A DNA stretch of 64,000 bases from Erythroxylum novogranatense (Eukaryota; Streptophyta; Magnoliopsida; Malpighiales; Erythroxylaceae), in contig CM057224.1 of assembly GCA_029891385.1 (NCBI GenBank), positions 2,914,001 to 2,978,000 on the forward strand. Reading direction: 5' to 3'. Shown here piece after piece: positions 47,721 through 59,079 of the stretch (positions within the stretch are counted from its first letter, which is position 1; each line of letters opens with the position of its first letter). A model generated the notes under the pieces. It worked only from the letters and a program-made list of their open reading frames with translations, was not told the origin of the DNA and searched no databases. Both the position numbers and the translations under genes were made by a program.

Positions 47721-48545
47721 TGCGCTCAACCTTGGTAAGCCTATGACTGCTATTTTTCATGATTTGAATCCTACTCTTTCGAAAAGAATTAATTCTTTGG
47801 AGCACCTCTTGGTTTACTCTCCTTCTGGTCATGTTGTTCAATACAAATTGATGTGATCATTGGGGGTTGACTCTAGTGAAGGTGCTTCGACAATTGGGCC
47901 AGGCTCATCTATTTACAGACAAGATGAGGAGTTACGAGTGAAGGTTGAATATGTTCAATGGTGGGATGTCTGCCGAAGGGAGCATTGGCCAGAAAGGAAA
48001 GAATGCATTTCTGGGGTTACTCTTGGTCGACAGGAAAGTTTTGACGCAGCCATGTTCACATCCAACTGTGAAGATAATGATATTCAACAAGTGAAGTTGT
48101 TAAAGTCTAGTGAACCATCTCACTTTTATCTCTCCAATGCAGAAGTGTGGATGAGTTCTTGGAGGATGCCAATTTGACAGAAAAAAAAAAGATGTACTTT
48201 TATGCGATGAATCCTTCTGGGGCTAGTAATTGGACTGCTACTGAAGATCTTTCTGGTGTAGAGATTGAAATAGCGAAGGTTCATGTTCAAGAGATTGAAA
48301 TTAGGAGGAAGGATTTATTACCAGTTTTTGACCGTTCTCATAGAGCTCCTTCCAATTGGACTGATAGGAGCATTGCTGGGGAGAGAAATTCAAGGTCATC
48401 TTCTGGGTCTCTTGGAGTTAAGAAGTCAGAAAGTGCAGTTATTTTTGCCTCGAAACTGATCTCTCAGCGCTCTCTTGCAAGCACAGGATTGCAACTAGAG
48501 TTCTGTCCACCCTTTATCCAATCTAGTAATCATACTTTTGGGGAA
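47720..48545 (+). pseudogene. ATG18h-like: Captured fragment of autophagy gene ATG18h (BCAS3 domain)
   Basis: Conceptual blocks follow plant ATG18g/h in order: GKPMTAIFHDLN, INSLEHLLVYSPSGHVVQYK, DEELRVKVEYVQWWDVCRR, CEDNDIQQVKLLK, HFYLSNAEV, MYFYAMNP and VQEIEIRRKDLLPVFDRSHR. These are the BCAS3 region C-terminal to the WD40 propeller of ATG18h. ATG18 proteins bind PI3P during autophagosome formation; this piece lacks the propeller. Stops at 47854 (TGA) and 48175 (a TGG of the family now TGA) plus a frameshift at the poly(A) run 48181-48190 split it into three frames. No intron-like gap is visible across the segment. It is a transduplicated, decaying copy. Confidence 0.88.
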
Positions 48546-48837
48546 GTGATGGATTTACTGGATAAAGGCAGTACGGTAACATATCAGCTCGAGTTACTGG
48601 ATTCCACTCGGATTCATTGGATGTTCCTTCTTTTGTTGTTTACAAACTGTGTTGAACACATGACGCAGCAAGTTACTCTCTTAATCCTTGCTGATTCCAA
48701 AGCTTCTTACGTGCTACAACCGCTGTCGATACTTGTGAAACTTATGCTGCAGCATGCTACTTTCGTGATGAAGCAGTGACTGATTCCATGGGATTGGTGC
48801 TACTCTCTTGCCTTCAACCTTGAGGACAAGGTTGTCT

Positions 48838-48852
48838 TAAAGGGGGGAGTAA
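48838..48852 (+). other. Polypurine tract of the gene-capturing element
   Basis: AAAGGGGGGAGTAA-type tract directly before the 3' LTR, following the NLEDKVVLKGG coding remnant. Confidence 0.8.
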
Positions 48853-49178
48853 TGTTATGAACAGGGCCGAAAGCCCATTGATCGAGCTGAGCCGAGTAAA
48901 CCGTGTAAACCGAGCAACCACTTGCTTTATAGTTAGGGGAAATTAGCAAAATGGGGTATCGAAATTGTGAAGAGAATGGAAGTCTCCTTCTCATCCTCTT
49001 TTCTCTCTATTCCCCTGTTCTCTCTATTTCTCATCTCCCTTCTGAATCGTTAACTATACAATTCTTATACTTATATTTCCCTTATCAAGCAATACGAATT
49101 TTCAGAATTCCTCTGTTAACTTCTTTATCTACTGTTGCTGTTACATTATTTCCTCTTTTGCGTTAATTGTTCACTTCA
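48853..49178 (+). repeat. 3' LTR of the gene-capturing element
   Basis: 326 bp, TGTTATGAACAGGG...TTCACTTCA, followed by GCTAA. Confidence 0.93.
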
Positions 49179-49284
49179 GCTAACGTCCAAAATAAAAACT
49201 ACAGTACTGTCACACAAGGTAAAGTAACCCTAACAACATCAGCAAATAAAAGTGAAGCGAGACCCTCAACATCACAAAATCAGT

Positions 49285-49600
49285 GTACACTTATAGATAA
49301 CCGGTAGCTATAAGTTGCTAACCAATCCGCACACCAATTACTCTCTCGAAAAACATGACTAACCTGTACTACCTCATGTTTAGACAACAATTCTTTGATG
49401 GCCTGAACCAAGCAAGGGAAGCACTGGCCACCACTAGGGTAGAATTAATAGTCAATTCGACTTGAAAGTATCCATGAAATCAGGCAAGAGTCAAGTCATA
49501 ATGCCGATAATTCTGCCTACATGACAAGCATAAACCCAGATTTGCTCCAAATATCCAGTGACTGCCAGCATTTCGGAGAGTACTCAAGTTTACCCATTCC
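49285..49600 (-). pseudogene. LINE-type RNase H (RVT_3) fragment
   Basis: The minus strand reads AELSAL, then a degraded stretch, then CLVQAIKELLSKHEVVQVSH and VFRESNWCADWLATYSYRL. This matches the RNase H-like domain at the end of plant non-LTR retrotransposons and related host RNase H proteins (family: LIxxIRxLLxxxWxVxxxHxxREGNxxADxLA). In-frame stops are present upstream. Only the C-terminal half of the domain is convincing. It may be a LINE 3' end or a decayed host RNase H pseudogene. Confidence 0.65.
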
Positions 49601-49669
49601 TTTTGATATACGTATATATCGTAATTAAGGGAATACCGTTGGAATCTGGAAACAAGTTACATGTAGAAT

Positions 49670-49674
49670 AAAAA
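49670..49674 (-). terminator. Pol III terminator of tRNA-Lys
   Basis: A run of five T on the minus strand, 11 bases after the tRNA 3' end, a standard RNA polymerase III stop. Confidence 0.7.
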
Positions 49675-49685
49675 CAACAATGAAT

Positions 49686-49757
49686 CGCCGTCTGTGGGGA
49701 TCGAACCCACGACCACATGGTTAAAAGCCATGCGCTCTACCGCTGAGCTAAGACGGC
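49686..49757 (-). tRNA. tRNA-Lys: tRNA-Lys (UUU)
   Basis: The minus strand folds as a full cloverleaf. The acceptor stem GCCGTCT/AGACGGC is perfect, the D arm is GCTC..GAGC, and the anticodon stem is CATGG/CCATG around loop CTTTTAA (anticodon TTT). The variable loop is TGGTC; the T arm is GTGGG TTCGATC CCCAC. The discriminator base is G. Box B GGTTCGATCC is present. There is no intron and no encoded CCA. The sequence resembles the nuclear tRNA-Lys(UUU) of other dicots and is charged with lysine. The D loop is short (seven bases) but acceptable. It appears functional. Confidence 0.95.
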
Positions 49758-51057
49758 CTGACGCTGGTTGTTGTAGAGAATCGTTACTTATTCACAAAAC
49801 ATTCATATAGGGTCCCATCCTCTAAAAAGTGAGCATTGAGGTGCATTAAATGAGACCCAAGCTGTCCAATCATCCATCTAATTAGATCCCGAAACGTGTA
49901 CTTTTGCAATAAATTGAGTTTTTTTTTTTTGAAGGTGAATAAATTGAGTATTTAATATTTATTAGGAACGACTTTTAGTTCTAAAGTTGACCATTGGCTG
50001 TTGATAAACATGAATCTGCTCGTGGGCGCCAGGTGTCGAGTTTACGGCGCCCTTATCTTTTTCTCTTATCCTAAACATTTTGAAGTTTGAACCTTAGATG
50101 TTTTAATTTATTTAATAAATTTTTAAATTTTTATTTATTAATTAGCCAATTTTATAAATAAATCAATTTTTATATATTAAATAAATAAATAAATTTTATT
50201 CTTCAAAATTTTAGTTAAAATTTAAATTATAAGAATAATGTTTTTAATCATATTTTAAAATTTTTAATTTTATTCAAGAGTCTGATATCAAATAAACCTT
50301 TAAACTCGTAAGATTTCGATCTAATTTTAAAAATATTAAATTTTCTTTTCATATCCCAACTATATGCCTCTTTCTTAAATCACTCTAACTTCACTTTATA
50401 AGCTAAGAAAATGAGAAGAAAAGATATTAGTATACTTATAATTTCTTAATTCAATAAAAAAGGTAACATGTTAGTGTCAACTAAATTGAAGTTTATGATC
50501 TCATCTATGTCTAATTTTATTATATTTATACTTTTAATTCATAAGTTTAATTTTTTAAAATTTGTATCTCATATTTATTATACTTATATTTAATATAATA
50601 GAGTAATTATATGGTTATTACTTAGTGATTATTAATAATAATAGTTAAATAAAAATCATTTATAAAAATAATATTTATTTTGATTTTTTATTTAGTAATT
50701 ATTCATGTTAAAATTGTTAGGTAAATCTGAATACAATCTAATTCTAATGGAAGTGGCCCATCCTAAACAAGGAACGTGTTTCTTTGTTGTCCCATTAGAG
50801 GAAATGGAGCCAACATGTTAATGAGTTCTTTTCTGCTAGGAAGGCTGTAGGCAACTTTACGACAATGGGGACACATGCCAAACGCTTGATTCCACAACTC
50901 ACCCCCTTAGCTGCCTGTTATCTTGTTCTGTTCCTTAATCAATGCAGCCAAGCCAAGCCAACTATAGCTTCAGTTTTCACAACTTTTAGGGTTTGGCTCC
51001 TTGAACTTAAAAGGTGAAACGCCCATTTTAGGCGTCCCTATATTCTGACCTGATATT
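49758..51057. other. AT-rich intergenic DNA
   Basis: No supported gene on either strand. 50080-50700 is extremely AT-rich. Confidence 0.4.
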
Positions 51058-51240
51058 GTGTGAGGGAGATAAATTACAATTTAATTCTAGCCAGTTTTTT
51101 GGAAAGGTGGCTCAATATTTGGTGCGTACAAAGAGTCATCACATTAGATAAGCTCTCACATTGTCGCTGTCGAGACTCGAATCCGAGACCTTAGACTTAC
51201 TTTCCTTCCTTATCGATACCAAAGGGTTCTTTAGGTTACA
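51058..51240 (-). mobile_element. SINE-like tRNA-derived unit
   Basis: The minus strand has a box-A-like TTTGGTATCGATAAGG (about 51209-51225) and a box-B-like GGATTCGAGTC (51174-51184) at tRNA-like spacing. An unrelated tail follows, ending near AATTTATCTCCCTC. No poly(A) or clear target duplication was seen, so it may be a truncated SINE or tRNA pseudogene. Confidence 0.42.
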
Positions 51241-52369
51241 CATTGGATGAACCAACACAAAGGGTCTGAGTCTTTTTGGGAAGACACGATGAAGCCTACA
51301 TACTTGCGATTCTAAGTGAGTTTCCATATATGATTCACGTTGTTCATGGAAAGCAAGCCTTTGACTTTAGAGCGCGAGCGACGCAAAGGTTGAAACTTGG
51401 GAACTACGTAAATGCAGGAAAAGCAATTCAAAGGAGCAAAGGATGTCAAGTTGCTGACCCAAGAAATGCGCTAGTCAATAGCAAACAAAAACGCGTTTGT
51501 TGATAAGTAATAACTCCACCTTTATTTCCTAAATTTTAGTTATTTAATCATTGCAATAAAATAAAAATAATAAAATTAAAATAAATTCTAAAACTTTTAT
51601 TCCTAAAAAATATATTTATGAGATAAAATTAAATATCGGGAATAAAAATAAGAAATATTATTATAATATTATAAGTTATGATCTTTTATATTAATTTTCT
51701 TAATAATTATTATATTTTATTTCATTGATACTTTTATTCTTAATAACTAAATATAAATATTTATTATTATTAGATTTAATGCCAAATATTAGCATAATTA
51801 TTAAATTTGTTTAATACCATAAAAGCACGCATGATAAGGAATTTTATTCTTATTTTGATTTTAATTTTTTATTCTTTTCTTAATTTTATTCCGATTCTTT
51901 TATTACTGATCACCAGACACCACCCAAAGAGCTTATGCCTTCTCGATCCATAGTTAATTTTGAGTTTAATACTTAAGTGAGTTCCAATTAATTAATTCAT
52001 TTTCATATCTTTATAATGGAAAAATCTATATAATTCTTATATTTTACAAGTGTAATTAGAAATTCCTAAAACACTAAATTATGTGATAAGGTAATATTAA
52101 ATAATTTTAATTAGTAAAAAAGATGAGTATGTCAAGCAACCTTAAACTCCCTGATTAGACCAGGAGAGTGAAAAGAAGTATAGGCTTCTTTTGTTAAAGG
52201 TTGCGAACTTTAAAAGAAGAATTAGTGGAAATGTAGATAAGTTCTTTGATATGCACGATGAACAGCTTAAGAATAAATGAATAATCCACCAAGCCAATGT
52301 AGCATAAGATGGTCGGAATTAATTCACAAAAATACACGCCCGTATTAGAATTTTTTATATGAATAGAGT
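51241..52369. other. Intergenic DNA, nothing recognised
   Basis: A 75-codon plus frame at 51276-51503 has no family resemblance. The rest is AT-rich. Confidence 0.4.
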
Positions 52370-53080
52370 GTAAAGCTTATTAATAATAATTAGATTTGAG
52401 TCTAATCATTGTTAAAATGACTAGAACTAACCTTGCGATTAATCTATACCATTTATTAATCCTTTAACATTTTCATTTTTAATCAATGTGGTATATTCTA
52501 ACACTCTTCTTCAAATGCAATTCGGACTGAAATGTGAGATACTTTAAATACTTCTCCTCAAGTATAATTGAAATTAGACATCTAATTATCACTTGAAATA
52601 AATGTAGCATTAACTAAATCGAGTCGTTGAGTCGTTGAGATTAGATATTTAGATAGAAAACTAAGAAATTGAGAATCTGGATCAAATTTGCTCTAATATT
52701 ATATTAAAAATTTTACTATGGGTAGAATGTAGAACCTGTTATCAAGATTTGAGTTTGACTCTAATCAATGTTAAGATGACTAAAAACTAGTCTTTTGGAT
52801 TAGGTAGCTATTATTATTTATTAATCCTTTAATATTTTTATTTTTAACCAACGCGGGATATTCTAACATTCTCCTTAAATTCAATTGAAACTGAACATTT
52901 AATTTTTATTTAAAATAAATGTAGCGTTAATTAAATTGGGTCACTGAAACTAGACATTTACATAATATGACTGAAGTGTAGGGTCTATTAACAAAAATTA
53001 AACTTAAGTCTAACTAGACGACTAGAATTAACTTTTTATTTGGTTGGTTAGTTGACCCTAACATGGAACACTCTAGCAAC
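52370..53080. repeat. Divergent direct repeat, two long copies and one partial
   Basis: The phrase GATTTGAGTCTAATCATTGT near 52392 recurs as GATTTGAGTTTGACTCTAATC near 52744, and in weaker form near 52996 (TTAAGTCTAACTAGACGACTAG). Each is followed by TATTAATCCTTTAAYATTTT, ATATTCTAACAYTCT and AAATAAATGTAGCRTTAA. The first interval is about 352 bp, the second about 250 bp. Copies are well diverged. No protein frame. Confidence 0.7.
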
Positions 53081-56000
53081 ACGAACTTCTTACTGTTCTG
53101 AGACAGTAACTGATCAGTCATTAAAGGGCGGCTTCAACTTGAAGAAACGAGTTTCAACATGGGAATTAAAGCCAACGTACACCTAGCTTCTTCAACGTAA
53201 AGGACTAACTACTACAATTGAAAAGTCTGGTCGATCCTAGGATTAAAGTGGTCAGAGAGTTATTAATCTTGATCGTAAAACCTAGAGTCTCGACGACAAG
53301 TACGTGCTCAGAGCAGGGCATTTGTGGCAGACGTTCTCGTGAAAAAAGCAAGTCAAGAGTGCGGGGTTAGACTTTGAAAAATTTGATCACCAGGTTCAGG
53401 TAGGGTCGATTAATTCCGGTGGATCATCATTCAAAAAGTACCATTCCTCTCTCTTCTTTTTCTAGACGACAAGTACCTCCACTCAAACGTGTGGTGATGG
53501 TTTGGAAAATTTTCCATGTCTTAATTCATGTGGACTTTGAACTTGAAATTTAGAAGTTTTTAAATTATATATGTGTGTGTGTTGAATAAAATTTTTACGT
53601 AGCTTGGTCCATTGCATAGCAGGTTCATCCATGTTATGAGATTGAACAATGAGGACCAATCAAGTGATGATATGAAACTAATGTGAGGACGATACCTGAA
53701 AAGGGTATGCATAGCAATGGCTGTAGTTGACCAACTGTCCTACCACGAGAGTTTCAGGAAAGCTGAACCACAGTTTGGCACAGACCAGAGAAAAAAGGTG
53801 CTGATCCTTCAAAAGCAATCACAAGAAATGAACTAAAAGGGGATACCTAATAAAAAGAAGGAAGAAAAGGTGGTTTGTCCTTAATCAAACTTAAAGTGTG
53901 AGAAAAAGAGAATGTTAGGCTGTTAATTGTTCTATTGTTAACATAGGAAGGTTCGTAAGTTCAGAAAGTGGAGTTGGCACTTGGGGCAGCCTTTTTTGTT
54001 TTTCTTTCCAAAGAGGTTAGAAAAAACTGATTTTTTTCTGTGAGAGCTGCCGATGACTGCTCGGGACGCATTATATCATGATACGATTGGAGTGCTTTAT
54101 CCTTACACTCTGCTTTAAGGAGCACCTAGGTGGACTCCTTGCTCACGGCTCACTGCTTACCGCATAATTATAGGATGTTTTCTCGGAGCTCCATTTGACC
54201 TGGGATTTGAAATTTTGCCGTGTTATTTTTAAAGTTCACTCTTTTGAGGTTATTAATTTGCTCTATGCTTTCGCTAGGATACTGACTGAAATTTATGTTT
54301 TAATGACACATATACATTAGCTGTTACAATAAAAGTGGACCGTTTAGATGTAGCACGTTTTCCGGAAAGGTAATTAATGCGTAGATAATCTTGCTCGCCT
54401 AGTTGGGGTGCACAATCCAGATCTTTTTTTGCTGAAAGAGCCCTCCTTGACTTTCAGGAGATCCTCCGACATGATGCGCAGGGTGCTATGTACTCAAAAA
54501 CATTAATTTAGTGTTGTAATTCCCTTGTATAATAAAAAAAAGGAGCACTGAGGTCGAGAGTTTTTTCTAGTATTTTTTAGGTGTTTTTTTTCTTTGTATA
54601 AAAAACAGAAAAATGATTTTAAAATTTTTAAAATTTCAAATTTTAGGATTTTTTTGTTAAAAATAATAACTAAATTAAAACAATACAAATATCATATTTG
54701 AACTAATTAAATACTATTTAGATAATGATTTAGCTTAACTCGTAAACTTGAACCAAACTAATTAAATATGGCTCAACCTAATAATTTTTATAATTATCTC
54801 AACTTATTAATTTAAGTCAAATTTAATAGTTGAGTTGATTTACTATATCAGTGACTTTGGATTAATTCATGTTTAATATTTTAAATGTGTATATTTCGTC
54901 TTTTTAACCGAACTCTAAGAAAAGAGTTTTATTAAAATAGTAAAAATTAAAATGAGTTTTTTTAGAATTTTAGAAATTAAAAATTTTCTAATTTTTTAAA
55001 ATTATAAAAGAGGTCTAAGTGCTTTTAGCCAATCAAATAAATTGATATTTTGGTGGACTCTACTTAGGATTATCGCAACAAATTAAGGTCTATGGTCCAA
55101 CGTGTGCTAGGCCCCGGTACGAAGTTCATTCCTAAGCCTCATTGTGAAATTTCTCCTTTTCCAATTTGTTGTTATAGGCTTATAGCCTATGTTCATTAAT
55201 CCGGTCCAGAGTTGATCTAGGGTCAATTTGAGATCAACCAATAAATGCAAATTTTGAATAAATATTTTAGTATAATTATATAAAATGTCAATCAGATTAT
55301 AAAAAGTTTTTAAAAATAAAAGTTTGCATGACAGTAAAAAATACAATAAAATGTAAAAAAATTATAGTATCTTAATAAAGGAGCTGTAGTTTTAAGCAAT
55401 ATTTTAAAAGCAGATTCGGACGGTCAAATTTAAATTTTAAAGCTTAAAAGTTTTAATCAGTGTTAAATTGTTATGAAATAGGTTAAAATTGAATAAAGTT
55501 AAAAGTTTTAAAATATAATTAAAGAAGATTATCCTTATATAAAAAGAATTTACAGTTTAATTTAAAAAGTAAAAGTTAAATAAAATTAAATTTATTTTAG
55601 CTTATAATTAATCGATTAATTAATAAATTGATCAAATTTTAATAATAAAATTTATTAAAATTTATTAAAATTGAGTAAAAACTTTTTGATCAAAATATTT
55701 ATAATTAAACTGATCAGATCAATTCTTTTTTTATAAAAAAATTATCCGAACGGGTGGGATTTGATGTGACCTTAATTATTGTGTTTGGTGGGCTTGAGTA
55801 GAAGTATGATACAGCCTTACAAAACTGAAACAATCTGTTATCTGTAAATGTTCAGACTTGGTGCCATTTTCGAGCTTGGCTAGGCTTTGGATTCCCTTTG
55901 CTCAAGTCCTCATTGCTTGTTCATCAAAAGCAATCACATGAATGTCTTAAGTCTAAGCTTTGGAGTTTCATTCACATGTTGCAAATGATCACAGACAACG

Positions 56001-58560
56001 GACTAGAAAACCAGTAAAAGTGGAAAAAGGGTATATCATCACATCGGGATCAAAAGAATCAAAGGCTTAAAGGTCGAATGCAAGTTCGGAGAAGAAAGAA
56101 AGTACCACGTTACAATTGTGACAGCAGTAAAGGAATTAACCCGAGATTGAAACTTGGAATACTGAGTTTAACCATGTTTATCACGAGTGACGTGACATCT
56201 CATCAGGAATGGATTGACTTATGTGAGGGAATATTTTTTTTGCGTGATTTCACTTTGTCACTGTCAATCAAATCATTGGGGTTGTGATCCTAAAAGATTT
56301 CAGAAACTGAACACGGCTTAATGAGGTAAGTGATGACATTTGGCGATTTGTCTTGGAAAATGCTTGTTCATTGGACTTTTACTTCTGATGACTTCACACA
56401 TTCTTAGGATTCTAAAGCGGAAGAGTATTTTAAGTTGGTTGGTCTGATAATTTCATTCATCGACCATCTTCTCTGACAACATTTTGATATGTATGGAATC
56501 TGCACAAGACTGCATTTCGGATATGTTGGTCTTCATCATTCATTCACGCCATTCGATGCTTTAATCACATAATCTGAGCAAGAACTTGTGGATCATAGCC
56601 AGAAGAACTATGGGAATGCAAAAAGACTCAAGTGGATCATATTAGTTGACCCCGTTCAGTCTCATGAAACTCCATGAAAATAAAAGTTCGGACACCGCGC
56701 ATCTTGTTGCTATTTGAAATGGCTCCATTTTCGTCTTCTTTTGTTGCATCTGATGAGTCTATTTTTGAGTCTACGCAGGCGCACTTAAAAAAGATAAAGA
56801 ACATATCACATCAGGACGAAGTTGCTAGCTAGTTTTTTCTTTAGGAAATTTCCACTACCTTCGTGATAGTGGAGAATCCCACACTAATTGAACTTACATG
56901 GTATAGCAGAACCTCCTCAAGTATAATTATGATCAAGCAAGCTTTTGGCTATGCACTGTATCAACTGATAAGCAATGAAAAAGGAATTGGTTCAAGCAGA
57001 ATTTGGTTAGTGGCTATTCTTTCTCATTATGAAAAGAACAGCACTGGAATTACATGGCTGAGATGTTGTATATGGAAAATACAAAGTAGATCAATGACAC
57101 ATTGCTTATGTCATTTTTGACGTGAAAATTGGAGCAATACACACCATTATTGTTATTTTTCTGTATCTTTTCCAGATTCCTGAGGCCATATTCTTCTCAT
57201 CTATCTTTCCATGCTTTTAGACTTGTGTGATCTCCATACATGGGATGGGACCCTTTAAAGAATAATAATGAATGTAGCAGACCTAACCTTTGCTTAAGTG
57301 ACTTTTGATTCATGTCCTTCTGGTTAAAGAGAAAGGTTACTTCGATAACACTTCCTTCTTTTCTTCTTCTTGCAGCCTTACTTGGACTTGATACATGAAT
57401 TTTGTTGTTCCTTGAAAGAAAGTAAGACACTTGCTTAGGAAGAACTTGCCATTTAGGTAGACTAATCAGTCACTGACACACTTTGGACCATAAAGATCAA
57501 ATGAATGTGTTCACTGCACCTTTTTCACTCAATCTTTCTTGAATAACAAGGCTTATAGACTATCTTGTAGACTTACATACAAAGGCCTTGGCAGGACATT
57601 CATCTACTCATTTAAGTAAGATCTTATCTTCTAATAGCCTGTTTAGAATACACTTAGTGTGTAATATTCTTCCTTTAATTTCTTGCAGCGGACAAGTGGA
57701 ATGTATGGCAATCAGATAGCAAAGGCTTTAGAGAGCAATCATTGGATTTTGATTCCAGTGATCAAATCTCTTGACCACAACCCAATAAATCAGAAGATCG
57801 ATCTGATTCGATCAACTTTTTCAATTTTTGTTGGCTATTTTTAACTTTCCTTTTTCATTCTGTTGTTATAATTTCTGCTTTTGTAAGTAGATTTCTTTGG
57901 CCTTTGGAATATATTTCTCCAAGAGAGTGTTACGTAGAACAGTACTCAGATGATTTCTTTAACATGCCAAGTGAATCGGGTCTCTTCTTATAAATTCCGC
58001 TGAGACGTGAAGTTTGGAGAGATCTAGTAGTATGCAGCCTTATCCTAACTAGTAGAAAAGCTATTTTCCAATTTGTAACCAACTTGCAATAAATTTAAAC
58101 GTGCTTGTCCTGTATTACAACTAACATAAGATGCTGGTTCTGTTTCAACATGTTAGTTGTGTTGCTTTGTATCAACATCCATCATTATTGCTGGTTTATC
58201 TTGTTACTTACTTTACCTTATCGGAATCCTAATGGAAGTCGGAAACTTCACATGTTTTAATCTTCCATTGTATAGGAAGGCTGATTTGATTACCTTTTAT
58301 TTAGAGTACTTTCTAAGAAAGATAAGGTAAGTTAAGGTCCTAAAATCTAATGTTTGATTCTTTGATTCCTCTAACCCCACAAACAACAAATAGAATCTGC
58401 CAATTGAACTGCACCCTACCCAGAAAAGCAGCAAAGGAAACATATATTTGAAAAAGAAATGAATTCCCATCTGGTCTGGTGATCTCTTTCAATCACCAAA
58501 AAGAAATGTCCATTATAGCATTTTTCAATCAAGTCGTTAAATTTTCTTTTTCTTTCTTCA
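53081..58560. other. Long intergenic region, no gene assigned
   Basis: Mostly AT-rich, with stretches of more even composition at 53100-53500, 53640-54480 and 55780-58300. Small frames at 56078-56287, 56863-57120 and 57197-57430 match nothing I know. A splice-acceptor-like TTTCTTGCAG at about 57679-57688 precedes an open stretch (ADKWNVWQSDSKGFREQS), which could be an exon of an unmodelled gene or decayed sequence. Confidence 0.35.
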
Positions 58561-58833
58561 AAGTTTCTCCTAGAATTATTCATCATGGTGGGGCTTACCT
58601 AACACTCAGCAGGGAATCAAGAACAAGAGGAAGAGGAGGGATATGAAAACAGCAAGATAAAAACAAACCATACACTTTTTTCCTCTTTTCTCTCCTTTTG
58701 AGAGACCTAAAATTAAACCGTGTTGCTTTCTTTATTCTGCTGCATCATAGATTCTTTTCCATCCTTCTTTCAAGTCAAAGAGGAAAGAACAAAATTTTAG
58801 AAAAAAAAAGAAAAAAAGAAAAGTTAGTGTGAA

Positions 58834-58923
58834 ATGGGGAAGATAAGAGAAAGGAAGAAGCACAGCTCATGGCATATATTCCCTCACAACATAACCCCAC
58901 TTATGTTTCCAGATATGGAGTGA
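58834..58923 (+). CDS. Upstream ORF in the MYB-CC 5' leader (29 codons)
   Basis: ATGG with a purine at -3 opens a 29-residue frame (MGKIRERKKHSSWHIFPHNI...) that ends TGA at 58921, 156 bases before the MYB-CC start. It lies in A/G-rich, leader-like sequence after a poly(A)-rich stretch. If transcribed it would be met first by scanning ribosomes and reduce main-ORF translation. Whether the peptide is conserved is unknown to me. Confidence 0.4.
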   Translation: MGKIRERKKHSSWHIFPHNITPLMFPDME

Positions 58924-59079
58924 GGAACATAGGACAACCAAACTGCTTCAGGTTTTATAAAGATAACTCCTCCATTTCAGTTGCTACATATTCAAAGCAT
59001 TAGCTGAAAAAGGAATCACAAATTCACAACTCATATACATGTTTCAATCTTCCACTTGGTTGTCATCATCAAAACAGAA

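Larger units (their letters stand above)
46370..49178 (+). mobile_element. Non-autonomous LTR retrotransposon carrying a captured ATG18h fragment
   Basis: 2809 bp. Direct LTRs of 325 bp (46370-46694) and 326 bp (48853-49178) start TGTTATGAACAGGG and end TTCACTTCA. The 5-bp target duplication GCTAA is perfect (46365-46369, 49179-49183). A polypurine tract AAAGGGGGGAGTAA precedes the 3' LTR, and a putative primer site TGGTGCTTTCATTG begins at 46696 (tRNA not assigned). Sequence before the tract encodes NLEDKVVLKGG, a common gypsy polyprotein end. No protease, RT or integrase is present. The interior instead holds an unknown frame and part of a host autophagy gene. LTR differences are only a few per cent. 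Confidence 0.93.

Noticed and set aside
47197..47856. ATG18h-like frame as a functional host autophagy gene
   Set aside because: It lacks the WD40 propeller, is bracketed by LTRs with a target duplication, and carries stops and a frameshift.
57197..57430. 77-codon minus-strand frame with basic segment
   Set aside because: No recognisable domain and no flanking gene structure.
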